A stretch of 64,000 nucleotides of DNA, taken from NCBI GenBank assembly GCA_902774685.1, contig CACYJH010000008.1:62001-126000 (forward strand), given 5' to 3'. The position numbers were made by a program, and so were the translations under genes. Positions within the stretch are counted from its first letter, which is position 1. Every line of letters begins with the position of its first letter. The notes below the pieces were generated by a model. The model was not told the DNA's origin and searched no databases. It worked only from the letters and a program-made list of their open reading frames with translations. Positions 37,412 through 47,826 of this stretch are shown here, in pieces. The stretch is from an uncultured Methanobrevibacter sp. GTDB taxonomy: Archaea; Methanobacteriota; Methanobacteria; Methanobacteriales; Methanobacteriaceae.

Positions 37412-38965
37412 CTAATCATCATCCTCGTAAACTTCATGAATATAAAGAGTGCTTCCGTCTTTAAGCTTGTTCAAGCCTTCAATGTTTCCAACAACTTCAC
37501 CAACAAGATTTGTAGCAGAGAACGGTTCACCGGTAGGTCCGAAATCAGTGGTGTCAATGGTTCTTATACCGACAAGTCCCACATTCTTCTTGGACATGTT
37601 TGTTACACCTATCTCTCCTGCTTTCATGACATCTGTTGGATTGTTTTCAGGAATGAGTCCCTTGGATTCCTCGCTATCACCATTGAACATGAACATGTTC
37701 ATGTCAGGAACTGCAAAGTAGACCTTCAATGTTCCAACAGGCTTTTCTGCAAGACCAGTGATTTTCTCAAGATACCATCTGGTTCTTGGAGCCTTATCAG
37801 TCAATTTGACTTTCAATAGCTCATCGCTTGCAAGACCAAATGTGGTTACTTCTCCAGCATCAATGATGCCAACAGTGCTTTCAGGTTCTTGGGTTACGAC
37901 AATTGCATCATCATCTTCATTTCCAGTTCTGATGTGATTGATGCCTAAGGCTTGAAGTTTCTCTTCAGCCTCTTTTTGAGTCATCATCATAAGCATGATT
38001 CTGTCAGGACTGCTTCTAACGGTGATGAAATCTCCCTCTTTGGCTATATCAAACAATTCCATACCTTGTTTGACTGTAGCCAAATTTGTGTGGGTTTCAG
38101 CTCTTACTCTGTCTTCTCTATAAATATAAACTCTACCTTTACCGAATCCATCATTTCTCAATGTAACTGTTCCTCTTTTACGTTCAGTGATTTCTTCCTT
38201 CTCCTTAGTTAAACCAGTCAATTCATAGAATCCTACAAATGAGTTGGATTCAAAACTGACTTCAATCTTATCATTTCTAATAAGTGAGAATAAGTGTTCA
38301 ACTGATTTAGGAGAATTGAAGTTAGGTTCAAAAAGAACATAAGTGAACAATTGATTTCCTTCCTCCAAAACTTCATCCAAGTTTGAACCGCCAGTGCTCT
38401 CTCTAACTGTACTGCGCTCAATTACAGGTTCAATGGCTAGGATTTCATCATCATCAGTTAATGAGAACAATGTTTTTCTTCCACCTATAACCCTTGCAAA
38501 GACTCCACGATCACTGTATTTTGGAACACCATAAACATTCCTGTGGTCATCCTTGACAAAAATTACGTGAGTGGCATCATTTGAAAAACCAGATAAGCTG
38601 ATTAGAACCTCATTGTCGAAATATGCAAATTCGTCATGTGATGGTTCAAAATTAGAGCTTACAGGACCAATAGCCACTTCATTAGATGTCTCCCAACGAA
38701 CATTATTAGAGATAAACTGAGAATAGTTTTCCTTGAAGAAATCAGTTAAAGGTTTTGATTTTTCAGAAACTTCCAATTCAATGAGAATACTTCCCTTAGG
38801 TGTTTTGATCTTATATTTGAGAATGTTACTTTGTATTTCACTTTCTCCTTTGATAAGACAAACGATACTGCCTTTCTTGTAAGGAGCATTTGAAATTTCA
38901 ATTGCATCCTTGATGGTAGAACCTTCAGGAATATCCACATCTTCTCCATTAATCTTAATTAGCAT
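37412..38965 (-). CDS. methanogenesis marker protein 3 (UPF0288 family)
   Basis: 517 residues, first gene of the marker run. The N-terminus [24 protein letters not shown] resembles a small beta-grasp domain; the body has [22 protein letters not shown] (near 265) and [19 protein letters not shown]. The start is the ATG at 38965 with AGAGG upstream; longer frames to 39010 have a non-family N-terminus. A component or assembly factor of the MCR-activating machinery by family knowledge. Confidence 0.9.
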   Translation of the reverse strand: MLIKINGEDVDIPEGSTIKDAIEISNAPYKKGSIVCLIKGESEIQSNILKYKIKTPKGSILIELEVSEKSKPLTDFFKENYSQFISNNVRWETSNEVAIGPVSSNFEPSHDEFAYFDNEVLISLSGFSNDATHVIFVKDDHRNVYGVPKYSDRGVFARVIGGRKTLFSLTDDDEILAIEPVIERSTVRESTGGSNLDEVLEEGNQLFTYVLFEPNFNSPKSVEHLFSLIRNDKIEVSFESNSFVGFYELTGLTKEKEEITERKRGTVTLRNDGFGKGRVYIYREDRVRAETHTNLATVKQGMELFDIAKEGDFITVRSSPDRIMLMMMTQKEAEEKLQALGINHIRTGNEDDDAIVVTQEPESTVGIIDAGEVTTFGLASDELLKVKLTDKAPRTRWYLEKITGLAEKPVGTLKVYFAVPDMNMFMFNGDSEESKGLIPENNPTDVMKAGEIGVTNMSKKNVGLVGIRTIDTTDFGPTGEPFSATNLVGEVVGNIEGLNKLKDGSTLYIHEVYEDDD

Positions 38966-39144
38966 AGGCTTGCCTCTTTTATCTAATAAAATAATAATCA
39001 TCAATTGCAATTATAAGATAGGGCAAATTAAATTTAAAAAAATCCCCTATATTATAAATTAAATATATGTATATTTTTAATGATATAAAACAGTTTTTAA
39101 ATAAATTTATAATAATAAAAAAAGAGCAATAAATAATACAAATT

Positions 39145-39208
39145 TAGAATAAAATAAAATGAATAAAATTAATAAAATAAAATGAATAAAATGAGTAAAA
39201 TGAATAAA
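39145..39208. repeat. AATGAATAAAAT-type low-complexity repeat
   Basis: Several imperfect copies of AAAATGAATAAAAT and AAAATTAATAAAAT in the short spacer between the amino-acid ABC ATPase 3' end and marker 3 upstream region. Read on the minus strand these are T-rich tracts past no gene end, so they probably belong to the promoter side of glnQ. Low information. Confidence 0.4.
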
Positions 39209-39241
39209 AAAAGAAAAATAGAAAAAAATAGTAAATCCTAC

Positions 39242-39925
39242 TTATTCATAGAATTTACCTAAGAATTCCTTCATTCTTTGATTGTCTGATGAGAATACCT
39301 CTTCAGGAGAACCTTCCTCTACAATAACTCCACCATCCATGAAGATAATGGTATCAGACACATTACGAGCAAAGTTCATCTCGTGTGTAACAATTACCAT
39401 TGTCATATGCTCTGCAGCCAAATCCTTGATAACCTGCAAGATTTCACCAGTAAGTTCAGGGTCAAGTGCAGATGTAGGTTCATCAAAGAACAGAATATCT
39501 GGATCCATACAAAGTGCTCTTGCAATAGATACCCTTTGCTGCTGTCCACCAGAGAGCTCAGAAGGATATGCATCTTCCTTATCTGACAATCCCATCTTCT
39601 TCAGCAAGTCTCTTGCATGAGCGTAGACCTCTTCCTTGTCTCTTTTCTGAACCCTTATAGGAGCATTAGTAATATTCTTCATCACAGAATGGTGAGGGAA
39701 TAGATTGAAGTTCTGGAACACCAAACCAAAAGTTCCATCAAAATCTATTTCTCCACTGTCTTCAGTTTCCAAATCTGTAATGCACCTTAACAAGGTAGAT
39801 TTACCTGATCCTGAAGGCCCAATGATGGATAATACTTCTCCCTTTTCAACATTAAAAGAGATATCCTTTAAAACTACATTATCGCCAAAACTTTTTTTAA
39901 GATTTTTAACTTCCAATAAACTCAT
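39242..39925 (-). CDS. polar amino-acid ABC transporter, ATPase
   Basis: 227 residues. Walker [10 protein letters not shown] near 36, signature [15 protein letters not shown] near 124, Walker [15 protein letters not shown] and the switch His in VTHEMNFA. It powers uptake together with the permease (11 bases upstream) and the binding protein (40766), GlnQ/HisP type. SD AGGAGAG. Confidence 0.93.
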   Translation of the reverse strand: MSLLEVKNLKKSFGDNVVLKDISFNVEKGEVLSIIGPSGSGKSTLLRCITDLETEDSGEIDFDGTFGLVFQNFNLFPHHSVMKNITNAPIRVQKRDKEEVYAHARDLLKKMGLSDKEDAYPSELSGGQQQRVSIARALCMDPDILFFDEPTSALDPELTGEILQVIKDLAAEHMTMVIVTHEMNFARNVSDTIIFMDGGVIVEEGSPEEVFSSDNQRMKEFLGKFYE

Positions 39926-39935
39926 GATATCTCTC

Positions 39936-40589
39936 CTATGTATCGTAATAATCTAATCTTTTCTCGAAGCGTTCCATTACAATTGCCACAAGTGCATTGA
40001 ATACATAATAGAACACACCTGCAATCAATAATGCGGAAATAGATGCTTCAGCAGCTGCAATCTGCTTTGCAACAGTGAACATCTCTGGAATTGCAAGTAC
40101 AAATGAAAGGGAAGTATCCTTAACAAGTGTAATGACCTCATTGGTAATGGAAGGAAGCACTATTTTCACCACTTGAGGCAAAATGATTATGAAAAAGGTT
40201 TCTATCTTATTATAACCTAAAACTTGTGCAGCTTCATACTGTCCATTCGGAATGGATTCGATTCCTCCACGGAAAATCTCTGCAAAGTATGCAGCATAGT
40301 TGATTGTAAATGCAATAATAACTGCAACCATCCTGAATCCACTTGAAAGGGTGAACCCGAATATGTAATATGGTGAAAAGAATACAACAATCAATTGCAG
40401 CATCAATGGAGTACCTCTCATGATTGAAATATATGCTTTCATTAACATTTGCAATGGTTTAAAACTACTCATTCTTCCTGCGGCTACAGCCAAACCAAGA
40501 GGAATAGAGAATAATAATGTAAGCAAGAATATTTCAATGGAAGTACCCATACCCCACAGTAATTCTTCTAAAATTTTACTTAATAACAT
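39936..40589 (-). CDS. polar amino-acid ABC transporter, permease
   Basis: 217 residues, about five membrane helices. [32 protein letters not shown] and the EAAxxLG-type contact loop [22 protein letters not shown] (near 137) match HisM/GlnP-type permeases. It is followed after 10 bases by its ATPase gene. Confidence 0.93.
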   Translation of the reverse strand: MLLSKILEELLWGMGTSIEIFLLTLLFSIPLGLAVAAGRMSSFKPLQMLMKAYISIMRGTPLMLQLIVVFFSPYYIFGFTLSSGFRMVAVIIAFTINYAAYFAEIFRGGIESIPNGQYEAAQVLGYNKIETFFIIILPQVVKIVLPSITNEVITLVKDTSLSFVLAIPEMFTVAKQIAAAEASISALLIAGVFYYVFNALVAIVMERFEKRLDYYDT

Positions 40590-40765
40590 TTAAATTCTCC
40601 AAAATTAACGCCAATGTTGAAATTTAATTAAATAAATTTAAATAAATCATTAAACAATCATTTAAATTCAATAATTTATTTAAACTTAAAAAATCGATTT
40701 CGAAAAAATTAGATTAAGAATAAAAAAGTTTATACATAATAAATTATGCATAAACTAAAAATTAT

Positions 40766-41596
40766 TTATTGGTTCATAATAAGAGAACCAGGAATACCGT
40801 CATCCGCATATTTTTGTGCAATTTTGAGAACAGTACCGTCTTCAAACATTTCATTTAAAGTGTCTTGAACTTGGTCTCTTAATTCTTCATTTCCTTTTTT
40901 GAATCCTACACCATATTGTTCAGAAGAAATTTCTTGAGGGATGATGTAGTAATCGGCAGGATTGTCTTTAGAGCTGATATCGTGTTGAGCTACACCAATA
41001 TCCATAGCTACTGCATCACATGCACCAGATTCTAAGTCCATGAATCCAGTGTTATAGTCAGCAACTTGAGTTAAGGTTTCAAAGGTGTCAGCTAAAGCTT
41101 TTTGATCTCCTTCAAGAGCAGCTAAAGCGGAAGAATCTTTTTGGGTTTCTACGATTTTACCTTCTAAGTCAGCGAAAGTCTTAATACCAGAGTCAGCTTT
41201 TACAACGAATATTTGTTTGTTGTTGATGTAAGGGTCAGACCAGGTATAGTCGTCTTCTCTACCGTTGATGGTAAATCCGTTCCAAATACAGTCGATAGAA
41301 CCGGATTCTAATTCTGCGTCTTTAGCATCCCAGTCTATTGGCTGTTTTACTAAAGTCCAATTGTTTCTGTCACAAACTTCTTGTGCTAAGTCTAAGTCAA
41401 ATCCTACATATTCCCCACTGTCATCTTTGTAACCGTATGGAGGGAATTCTGCATCGAATCCAACAACTAAAGTGTTTTCATCATTATCAACAGCTTGATC
41501 TCCGCCTAAGAAATCAAAGAATCCTGCACTGGATGCACCAATGACTAAGAATGCTAATAATGCGATTCCTATAATAATTCCTATTTTTTTATTCAT
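40766..41596 (-). CDS. polar amino-acid ABC transporter, membrane-anchored binding protein
   Basis: 276 residues. A single hydrophobic segment near the N-terminus (IGIIIGIALLAFLVIGASSAG) secretes or anchors it. The ligand domain starts LVVGFDAEFPPYGYKDDSGEYVGFDLDLAQEVC, typical of family 3 solute-binding proteins. The exact amino acid is unknown. The start is the ATG at 41596, six bases after GGTG; a GTG at 41605 overlaps that site. Confidence 0.9.
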   Translation of the reverse strand: MNKKIGIIIGIALLAFLVIGASSAGFFDFLGGDQAVDNDENTLVVGFDAEFPPYGYKDDSGEYVGFDLDLAQEVCDRNNWTLVKQPIDWDAKDAELESGSIDCIWNGFTINGREDDYTWSDPYINNKQIFVVKADSGIKTFADLEGKIVETQKDSSALAALEGDQKALADTFETLTQVADYNTGFMDLESGACDAVAMDIGVAQHDISSKDNPADYYIIPQEISSEQYGVGFKKGNEELRDQVQDTLNEMFEDGTVLKIAQKYADDGIPGSLIMNQ

Positions 41597-42110
41597 ATTT
41601 AACACCGAAATATTTTAATTTATAATATATTATAAATTAGATAGATAGAAAATCTAATCTACATAATTATTTAAGAAAATCATATTATATAAAATAGTGT
41701 CATTTATTCAAAAAAATTTTAAAAATCATACCAATAAAGCAAGTTATGGCTTTTAAAACTATAAAATAATAAATAATGTTTAAATTTTAATAAATTAGAA
41801 AATGAATAAAATTTGATAAAAATTATAAAACAATATACTAAAATTTTTTAATAAAAATAGAAATTATAGTAAAAATTAGTTTTATATGATTAGAACAGTT
41901 CAAAAATTGATAAATTAGAGAACTATGAATCGAATAAAAAGAAAATAAAGAACAAATAACTGTTTAAAATTTAAATAAAGAATTTTAAATTGAAATAGTA
42001 AAAAAATTGAAAAATTAAAAATTTAAAAAATAGATTAAAAAAAGATTTTAAAAAATATTTAATAAAAAATTTAATAAAAGATTTAATAAAAGTTATGAAT
42101 GATAAAAAAA
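41597..42110. other. 500-base AT-rich spacer
   Basis: Near the transporter, ATTAGAT and ATCTAAT (about 41637-41660) form a short inverted repeat that might be an operator. Toward 42110 there are several copies of ATTTAATAAAAG, T-rich on the minus strand, past the marker 2 stop. No gene. Confidence 0.4.
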
Positions 42111-43091
42111 TTATTCATTCATCTTCAAAACAGGATTTTTCTCTTGGCTAAATAAAACTGCCTTTTCATCACCATATTCTAAATAAAGCACTTTTTCTTC
42201 AATTACATCTCCCACTACAGCAACTTCAAATGAATATGGGCTTAATGTATCGATGATTTCTTGGCAATTCTCTTCTTTTGCAGTTAAAACGAAAGCAGCT
42301 CCAGGATAAGCCCTGAGCCAATCTTCCCATTCGACATTTGGATTTCTTGGAATCTTCTCAAGAGAAACGCAAGCTCCAACACCTGATGCCTCAAGCAACA
42401 TTTCCAAAGTACCGAGTGTTCCAGGATTGCTGATATCCTTTCCAGCTGTAGGAAGATGAGCCTCTGCAATTTCCTGCATTGCAATTATCTGATCTTGAAC
42501 CAATTTTTTATCCTTTTCATATGTGGTATCCCAGTTTAGAGCAAATTGAGGGTGTTGCCTTCCATCTGTATCAATGGCTACAATCACCTTATCTCCAACA
42601 CTTGCACCTGCAGAGGTAATCAATGAATCTTTCTTTGCAATCCCTGCAATTGCAACATCCAATGAATTGAATTCAGAATCCGGGTGCAGATGTCCTCCAA
42701 CCATAGGAACATTGAATTTCTTGCATCCATCAACAATACCCTGAAGAAGATCTTCATAGATTTCATCATCATTGATAGACATTGTATTTACCATAGCTAT
42801 CGGTTTTCCACCCATTGCAGCTATGTCATTAACATTTACAAGCACAGAACAATAACCTGCCCAATAAGGATTTACACTCATCAATTGACCCCAAATCCCA
42901 TCAGCAGCTAACAATATAACCTGATTATTTCCAATGTCAATAGCTGAAGCATCATCTCCAAAATCAAGGAGGACTTCGCCAGAAATATTATAGACTTCTT
43001 CCAAAGTTTTTGTAACCTTTTCAATAGAATTCTTACGACTGACTCCTACAAATTCTTGGAGTGATTTAACAAGTTCATTAAAATCCATCAT
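42111..43091 (-). CDS. methanogenesis marker protein 2 (AIR synthase-related)
   Basis: 326 residues of the PurM/SelD/HypE fold: [13 protein letters not shown] near 43, [27 protein letters not shown] near 88 and GGHLHPD near 138. Members of this superfamily bind ATP and activate a substrate phosphate or carboxylate. The reaction here is unknown. Two adjacent ATGs (43091, 43088) follow AAGGTG; the second has the better spacing. Confidence 0.88.
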   Translation of the reverse strand: MMDFNELVKSLQEFVGVSRKNSIEKVTKTLEEVYNISGEVLLDFGDDASAIDIGNNQVILLAADGIWGQLMSVNPYWAGYCSVLVNVNDIAAMGGKPIAMVNTMSINDDEIYEDLLQGIVDGCKKFNVPMVGGHLHPDSEFNSLDVAIAGIAKKDSLITSAGASVGDKVIVAIDTDGRQHPQFALNWDTTYEKDKKLVQDQIIAMQEIAEAHLPTAGKDISNPGTLGTLEMLLEASGVGACVSLEKIPRNPNVEWEDWLRAYPGAAFVLTAKEENCQEIIDTLSPYSFEVAVVGDVIEEKVLYLEYGDEKAVLFSQEKNPVLKMNE

Positions 43092-43214
43092 TACACCTTA
43101 CAAATAAAATAATAAGTTAAATAAAATAATAAAATTTAAATAAATAATAAAATTTAAAATTAATAAAAAATAATAAGATTAATTCTTATTAAGGAAATAT
43201 CTAGAAAATTAATT

Positions 43215-45251
43215 TTATTCTTTTGAATCATCTGAATCATCTTCAGAATCTCCAAATTCCTCTTCTATATATTCTGCCCATCCATCATCTTCTTCCAATT
43301 CCTCTTGAGTTTCCTCTTCAATTGACTCTTCAGATGATAAATCGCTTACTTCCTCATCAAGATAAACCTCTTCAATTGGAGCATCCTCATAAATGATTTC
43401 TTCCACATCTTCTTCTACATAAATCTCCCCAATAGGAGACTCTGCAACTTCATGCTCCACATAAACCTCCTCAACAGGAGACTCAACAAGGTCATGCTCC
43501 ACATAAATCTCTTCTATAGGCGCCTCTGCAACTTCATGCTCCACATAAATCTCTTCTACTGGAGACTCAAATTCAGATTCTTCAACAGGAACTTCATCAT
43601 AATAGATTTCATCTTCAAGATATTCGTCACCATATTCCTCAGAACCATGTTCAACAATTATCTCTTCAAGTTCTGCATCGGAAATGTCTCCAACGTCATC
43701 TTCAAGATATTCATCTTCATACTCATCATCGAAGTAAATTTCTTCATCATCATAATTTTCAGATTCAAATCCATCTATAAAGTCATCTAAGTTATCATCC
43801 AATTGAGGATTTTCATCAACGACTGCATGATATGAATTGATTACATTATAATTATAATCCTTCTCAACAAAACTTGGAACGACTTCTGTCGCTTTTTCCA
43901 ATACACGAGATTTGAATACCTTAAACATGACTGTCTTGAATTCCTCTACAGACTCAGCCTCTTCATCGAATGGAATCTCCAAAGCATCTTTGGAAAAGAA
44001 GAGCTCTTCATGAATATATTGTCCGACAATATCATCGAAACCTGAAGCAACTTCCAGAATTGTTGATCTTTCATTTATGAAACCGCTTTCAACAACCTTA
44101 TCCAAGTCACCATCTGTAATTCCTATAATCGGAATATTGAAACGGTGCAAGATATCAGAAGCAACCAATGATGTGTCATCACCTACTGTTACAACCAAAT
44201 CAAAGTCCTTGAATTTAAATATGTCATAAGCTGCATGATCAACATAAGCCACCTTAAATGAGTAGTCGTCTTCAGAAATCTCTTCAGAATACATTACTCT
44301 TTCAGTATCGCTTATGGAAATATCATTTTTAGATAGAACACGTGGATTGACATTATCTGATTTTCTTAAAAGTCCTGTTTTGACAATCACTCTTTCCAAA
44401 TCAACAGGGCCTAATTTCTCCACACCATGATACTTCACAGTAGCATTAAGAATATCCACTAAGATGCCATCACGGGCAATGAGAACAATGGAATCTGCTT
44501 CGGAACGACCTACAACAATTCCGTTTATAAAAATATTCTCTCCTTCGCTGACTCCATGGATTTTACGATAAGTATAATGGCTGGTTTCATAACCCTCATA
44601 AGACTCCAATAGCTTTTCAATGGAATGTTCATCCTCTTTTTCCTGACTATTTGACAAGTATTGAGAAACAACATCTTCCGGCGCGATTTCAGTTAAATCC
44701 AAAGCTGCCTTTAAGCCATCAAACAATTCTTCAAAATTAAATGTGAGAGATTCAACCATATTCTTTTTGCCTAAACCTAACTTGGCCCTTTTGCTTTTTT
44801 TGCTTTTAGCCAATTGTTGGTTTAATGTATAATTCCAACTGATAATTGAACCGTCAGGTTCACCAGGCCTTTCTATTTGAATTACAGGAATGCTTGATTC
44901 ATATAATGATTTATGATTTGTAGCCAAGTAATCTTCATTGGAAATCTGTTTGAAATAATGCATAAACACTTTATAGCCAAAAACTCTTCCAGTTTCGGCA
45001 GATTTACCATAATTCAATAGGAAAATGACATCTGCATGGTCCCTATTGAATAGCTCCAATGATTGACTAGGCAATAATTTTAATGAGATGTCTATAACAT
45101 CCTCCAAACCTGCATCAATTACTGCAGTTCTGCCCATTGTTCCCCCTAAGCGACAACGAACATTTCCAAAACCAGATAACATATCAATGATTTTCTTGGC
45201 CCATCCAGAATCAACGATTCCAGGGCCATGTACAACCACACCGATTTCCAT
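43215..45251 (-). CDS. DUF2117 protein with acidic repeat tail
   Basis: 678 residues. The first 430 or so are the methanogen DUF2117 region: MEIGVVVHGPGIVDSGWAKKII, GNVRCRLGGTMGRTAVIDAG, FKDFDLVVTVGDDTSLVASDIL. From about 500 the protein becomes strongly acidic, with four consecutive 14-residue units of the form PVEEIYVEHEVAES, then degenerate ones, ending GDSEDDSDDSKE. The tail is probably disordered and may bind basic partners. No signal peptide or membrane helix. Function unknown. SD GGTGGGG. Confidence 0.82.
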   Translation of the reverse strand: MEIGVVVHGPGIVDSGWAKKIIDMLSGFGNVRCRLGGTMGRTAVIDAGLEDVIDISLKLLPSQSLELFNRDHADVIFLLNYGKSAETGRVFGYKVFMHYFKQISNEDYLATNHKSLYESSIPVIQIERPGEPDGSIISWNYTLNQQLAKSKKSKRAKLGLGKKNMVESLTFNFEELFDGLKAALDLTEIAPEDVVSQYLSNSQEKEDEHSIEKLLESYEGYETSHYTYRKIHGVSEGENIFINGIVVGRSEADSIVLIARDGILVDILNATVKYHGVEKLGPVDLERVIVKTGLLRKSDNVNPRVLSKNDISISDTERVMYSEEISEDDYSFKVAYVDHAAYDIFKFKDFDLVVTVGDDTSLVASDILHRFNIPIIGITDGDLDKVVESGFINERSTILEVASGFDDIVGQYIHEELFFSKDALEIPFDEEAESVEEFKTVMFKVFKSRVLEKATEVVPSFVEKDYNYNVINSYHAVVDENPQLDDNLDDFIDGFESENYDDEEIYFDDEYEDEYLEDDVGDISDAELEEIIVEHGSEEYGDEYLEDEIYYDEVPVEESEFESPVEEIYVEHEVAEAPIEEIYVEHDLVESPVEEVYVEHEVAESPIGEIYVEEDVEEIIYEDAPIEEVYLDEEVSDLSSEESIEEETQEELEEDDGWAEYIEEEFGDSEDDSDDSKE
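43411..43569 (-). repeat. 42-bp in-frame tandem repeat in the DUF2117 gene
   Basis: About four units of 42 bases, each encoding a 14-residue PxEExYVExxxxES segment. The DNA copies share long identical stretches such as CATGCTCCACATAAA on the plus strand, so expansion was recent and copy number may vary between strains. Confidence 0.75.
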
Positions 45252-45330
45252 ATGTCCCCACCATCATTAGTTTAATAATCATAACAGTAAAAATAGGTTA
45301 AAAAATTCATTCCCCGATTATAATCCTATT

Positions 45331-45840
45331 TTAATATGTTTTTATTCTTCTCTTGAATACTTTAGATCCGCATATTTCACAATCATCAAAAGGATAATCT
45401 GCATCAAATTCCTTTTTACATCCTTCACAAGTCTTAACCCAATTATAAACCCCTTTAATGCCTTCAGTTATTATACTGTCATAAGGAATATCCAGTATCT
45501 TCAAAACATTTTGCATTGAATAATCGTCGGTTAAAACTTTAATACTAGTATTTTTATCATTTAATAAGTCTAAAGCCAGAGCCAATAATTTCTTATCTGC
45601 ATAAGACAAGCGCAAATCATCCCCAGATTTGGAAATTATCTCATCCAATTCATCAACAAATTCTTGATTTGGCTCTTTAATTATAATTTTTCCTTCTTCA
45701 ATTGCTTGATTCAATAATATCTTAGATTTCAAGTCTTTAACTTCATCAGTTATTTCAGGAACAGTGAAATTGAATTGACCTTTAGGTTCAAAACCATTTA
45801 TAAATGCTGAAGCATCTAAGACATAATATAAATCATTCAT
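45331..45840 (-). CDS. nob1: rRNA maturation endonuclease Nob1 (PIN domain plus zinc ribbon)
   Basis: Cuts the 3' end of pre-16S rRNA. The PIN domain has YVLDASAFINGF at the start, the acidic pair in SYADKKLLALALDL near 79 and VLTDDYSMQNVLK near 102. The C-terminus has a zinc ribbon: CEGCKK and CEICGSKVFKRR. 169 residues, family length. No SD: a TATA-like stretch ends close to the ATG, suggesting a leaderless message. Confidence 0.92.
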   Translation of the reverse strand: MNDLYYVLDASAFINGFEPKGQFNFTVPEITDEVKDLKSKILLNQAIEEGKIIIKEPNQEFVDELDEIISKSGDDLRLSYADKKLLALALDLLNDKNTSIKVLTDDYSMQNVLKILDIPYDSIITEGIKGVYNWVKTCEGCKKEFDADYPFDDCEICGSKVFKRRIKTY

Positions 45841-45990
45841 GATAAATATATTTATATTTTATATAAATAAACTTAATGATATTATTCTGAGTAATACTTT
45901 TTAAATTAAATATTTATAAAAGGTATGTTTAATATTAAAACAACAAAGCAAAATAAAAAAAAATTAAAAGAATGAAAATGAGGTTATTTT

Positions 45991-46509
45991 ATGAAAAGTG
46001 AAACAATGGAATTACATAAAAAGAAAGCACCAATAAAAGTATCATGCGGAGTTATAACACTTAGTGACAGATTTTCAAATGATAAGGAAGGGGAAGAAAA
46101 AGACTTGTCAGGAAAATACTTGAAAGAGGAATTAGCTAAAAAATACGATGTGGATGCTTATGCAATTATTCCTGATGAAATAGATACTTTAAGAAACAAC
46201 ATTGAAGAGATGATCGATTCAGGAGTGGAAGTCATCATCACAACTGGCGGAACCGGTCTTGAATCCAGAGACATTACCATTGAAACAATAGAACCTCTTT
46301 TCGAAAAGGAAATCAAAGGATTTGGAGAAATATTCAGAGCAATTTCATATGAGGAATTAGGTGCAGGATCTCTTTTATCAAGAGCTACTGCAGGAATCTA
46401 CAGAAAAACCATGATATTTGCAATGCCTGGATCTCCTAATGCTGTAAAAACCGGTTTAGGAATCATAATTGATGAATTAGGCCATTTAAAAAAGCATGCA
46501 ACAAAATAA
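45991..46509 (+). CDS. moaB: molybdenum cofactor biosynthesis protein MoaB/MogA
   Basis: Adenylates molybdopterin before metal insertion. In methanogens the cofactor serves formylmethanofuran and formate dehydrogenases. CGVITLSDRFSNDKEGEEKD near 19, ITTGGTGLESRDITIE near 83 and FAMPGSPNAVKTG near 148 are the MPT-binding motifs. 172 residues. SD GAGGT. Confidence 0.92.
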   Translation: MKSETMELHKKKAPIKVSCGVITLSDRFSNDKEGEEKDLSGKYLKEELAKKYDVDAYAIIPDEIDTLRNNIEEMIDSGVEVIITTGGTGLESRDITIETIEPLFEKEIKGFGEIFRAISYEELGAGSLLSRATAGIYRKTMIFAMPGSPNAVKTGLGIIIDELGHLKKHATK

Positions 46510-46614
46510 TATGCTAAAATTAAAAATAAAATAAAATAGAATAAAATAAACTAGAAAAAATAGCAAAATATAAAAAATTAATTAATATAAAAAAAGAAAA
46601 TTCCAAGAAATAGT

Positions 46615-47229
46615 TTATCTATTTCTTAAAGGAACTACAATTAAAAATAATAAAGATAGCAATAAAATTGCAATTGGATTTCCAGCTTGATGACTTAAAT
46701 CCTCATTTTTTAGAGAATCTTCTTGAGAATTATTCTGAGAATTATCATTAGCACCTGATAAATCATTGGAATTCATACTTTTATCTCCTAAAGCAGCGCC
46801 TAAAGCAAAAAAGGTAATTCTCTCTTCAAATGATCCATCAAATCCTTCACCATCTCCATAATCCTCATCATCTTCAAAGTCTTCATCGTCTTCATAATCA
46901 TCATCAGAATCATCATCTAAATCAGAATCATCCTCATCATCCTCAAAATCATCATCAGAATCAGAACCATCATCTAAATCAGAATCATCCTCATCATCCT
47001 CAAAATCATCATCAGAATCAGAATCATCCTCATCATCTTCATAATCCTCATCGGAATCAGAATCATCCTCAGCATCGTCCTCATCTAACTCAAAATCATC
47101 ATCAGAATCATCATCCAAACTATTCGAATTAGAAAATGAAACATCTCCAGATACTGCGCAAACAGAACCAATGGAAATCATCAAAATAATGAAAATTGCC
47201 AAAATAAAATAATTATTAATTCTTTTCAT
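46615..47229 (-). CDS. secreted, Asp/Glu-rich repeat protein with C-terminal anchor
   Basis: 204 residues. A signal peptide (MKRINNYFILAIFIILMISIGSVCAVSG) leads to a tract of about 90 residues nearly all D, E and S, with repeated DDDFEDDEDDSDLDD units. A short middle segment (ERITFFALGAALGDKS) follows, and the end is GNPIAILLLSLLFLIVVPLRNR: a GNP motif, a hydrophobic stretch and terminal Arg. The same end occurs in the 52671 protein. Likely a wall- or membrane-attached acidic surface protein. No enzymatic domain. Confidence 0.8.
   Translation of the reverse strand: MKRINNYFILAIFIILMISIGSVCAVSGDVSFSNSNSLDDDSDDDFELDEDDAEDDSDSDEDYEDDEDDSDSDDDFEDDEDDSDLDDGSDSDDDFEDDEDDSDLDDDSDDDYEDDEDFEDDEDYGDGEGFDGSFEERITFFALGAALGDKSMNSNDLSGANDNSQNNSQEDSLKNEDLSHQAGNPIAILLLSLLFLIVVPLRNR
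46847..47120 (-). repeat. coding repeat for the acidic tract
   Basis: Imperfect repeats of GAT/GAA/TCT codons, with a longer unit of about 54-60 bases seen twice (plus-strand TCATCATCCTCAAAATCATC blocks). An opposite-strand frame here encodes His/Asn/Pro-rich nonsense and is not a gene. Confidence 0.65.
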
Positions 47230-47262
47230 AGTTTTCCCAAATCAAATATTTTCTAAAATCAA

Positions 47263-47787
47263 TTATTCAAAAAATTCGCTTACGGAAATTAAAGGTTCAA
47301 GTGTGATTCCTTCATTTGCAAAGGTCTCCATTGCACCTTCTTCTCTGTCCACAACAACAAATGCTTTTTTAACTACTCCACCATTATCAACTATTGCATT
47401 AATTGCTTTTAATAGTGAACCGCCAGTTGTTGTAACATCTTCAACAAGAATTACATTATCTCCTTCAATCAAAGTTCCTTCAATCAATTTTGAAGTTCCG
47501 TAACCTTTTTTCTCTTTTCTAATCATAAGGAGAGGCTTTTTTGATTCAAGTGAAACTGCAGTTGCAATAGGAACTGCACCTAAAGCAGGACCTGCAATCT
47601 TGTCAATGTCATCATCAATTTTTTCATTGATCAATTGAGCTATTGTGGATAAAATTTCAGGTTCTGTAATAGCCCTTTTCATATTAACATAATAATTGCT
47701 TTTTTTACCTGAAGCAAGAGTGAATTCACCCTCTTCAAATACCTTATTTTCTTTCAATATTTCTATCAGATATTCTTTTGAAACCAT
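47263..47787 (-). CDS. pyrE: orotate phosphoribosyltransferase
   Basis: Makes OMP from orotate and PRPP in pyrimidine synthesis. 174 residues: [20 protein letters not shown] near 19, [14 protein letters not shown] near 66, [17 protein letters not shown] near 88 and the PRPP loop [13 protein letters not shown] near 115. The start is ATG 47787 (MVSKEYL); the longer frame to 47811 has no ribosome site. Distinct from the HTH-bearing relative at 10530. Confidence 0.93.
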   Translation of the reverse strand: MVSKEYLIEILKENKVFEEGEFTLASGKKSNYYVNMKRAITEPEILSTIAQLINEKIDDDIDKIAGPALGAVPIATAVSLESKKPLLMIRKEKKGYGTSKLIEGTLIEGDNVILVEDVTTTGGSLLKAINAIVDNGGVVKKAFVVVDREEGAMETFANEGITLEPLISVSEFFE

Positions 47788-47826
47788 AAACTCATCCCAT
47801 AATCGATACACTAATTATTAAAAAAA

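Noticed and set aside
43399-43600. CRISPR-like array of 42-base repeats
   Set aside because: Units are directly adjacent without unique spacers and encode an in-frame 14-residue repeat.
46830-47132. 100-residue His/Asn/Pro-rich open frame on the plus strand
   Set aside because: It is the reverse reading of the GAT/GAA repeat of the secreted acidic protein, which has a proper signal peptide and anchor.
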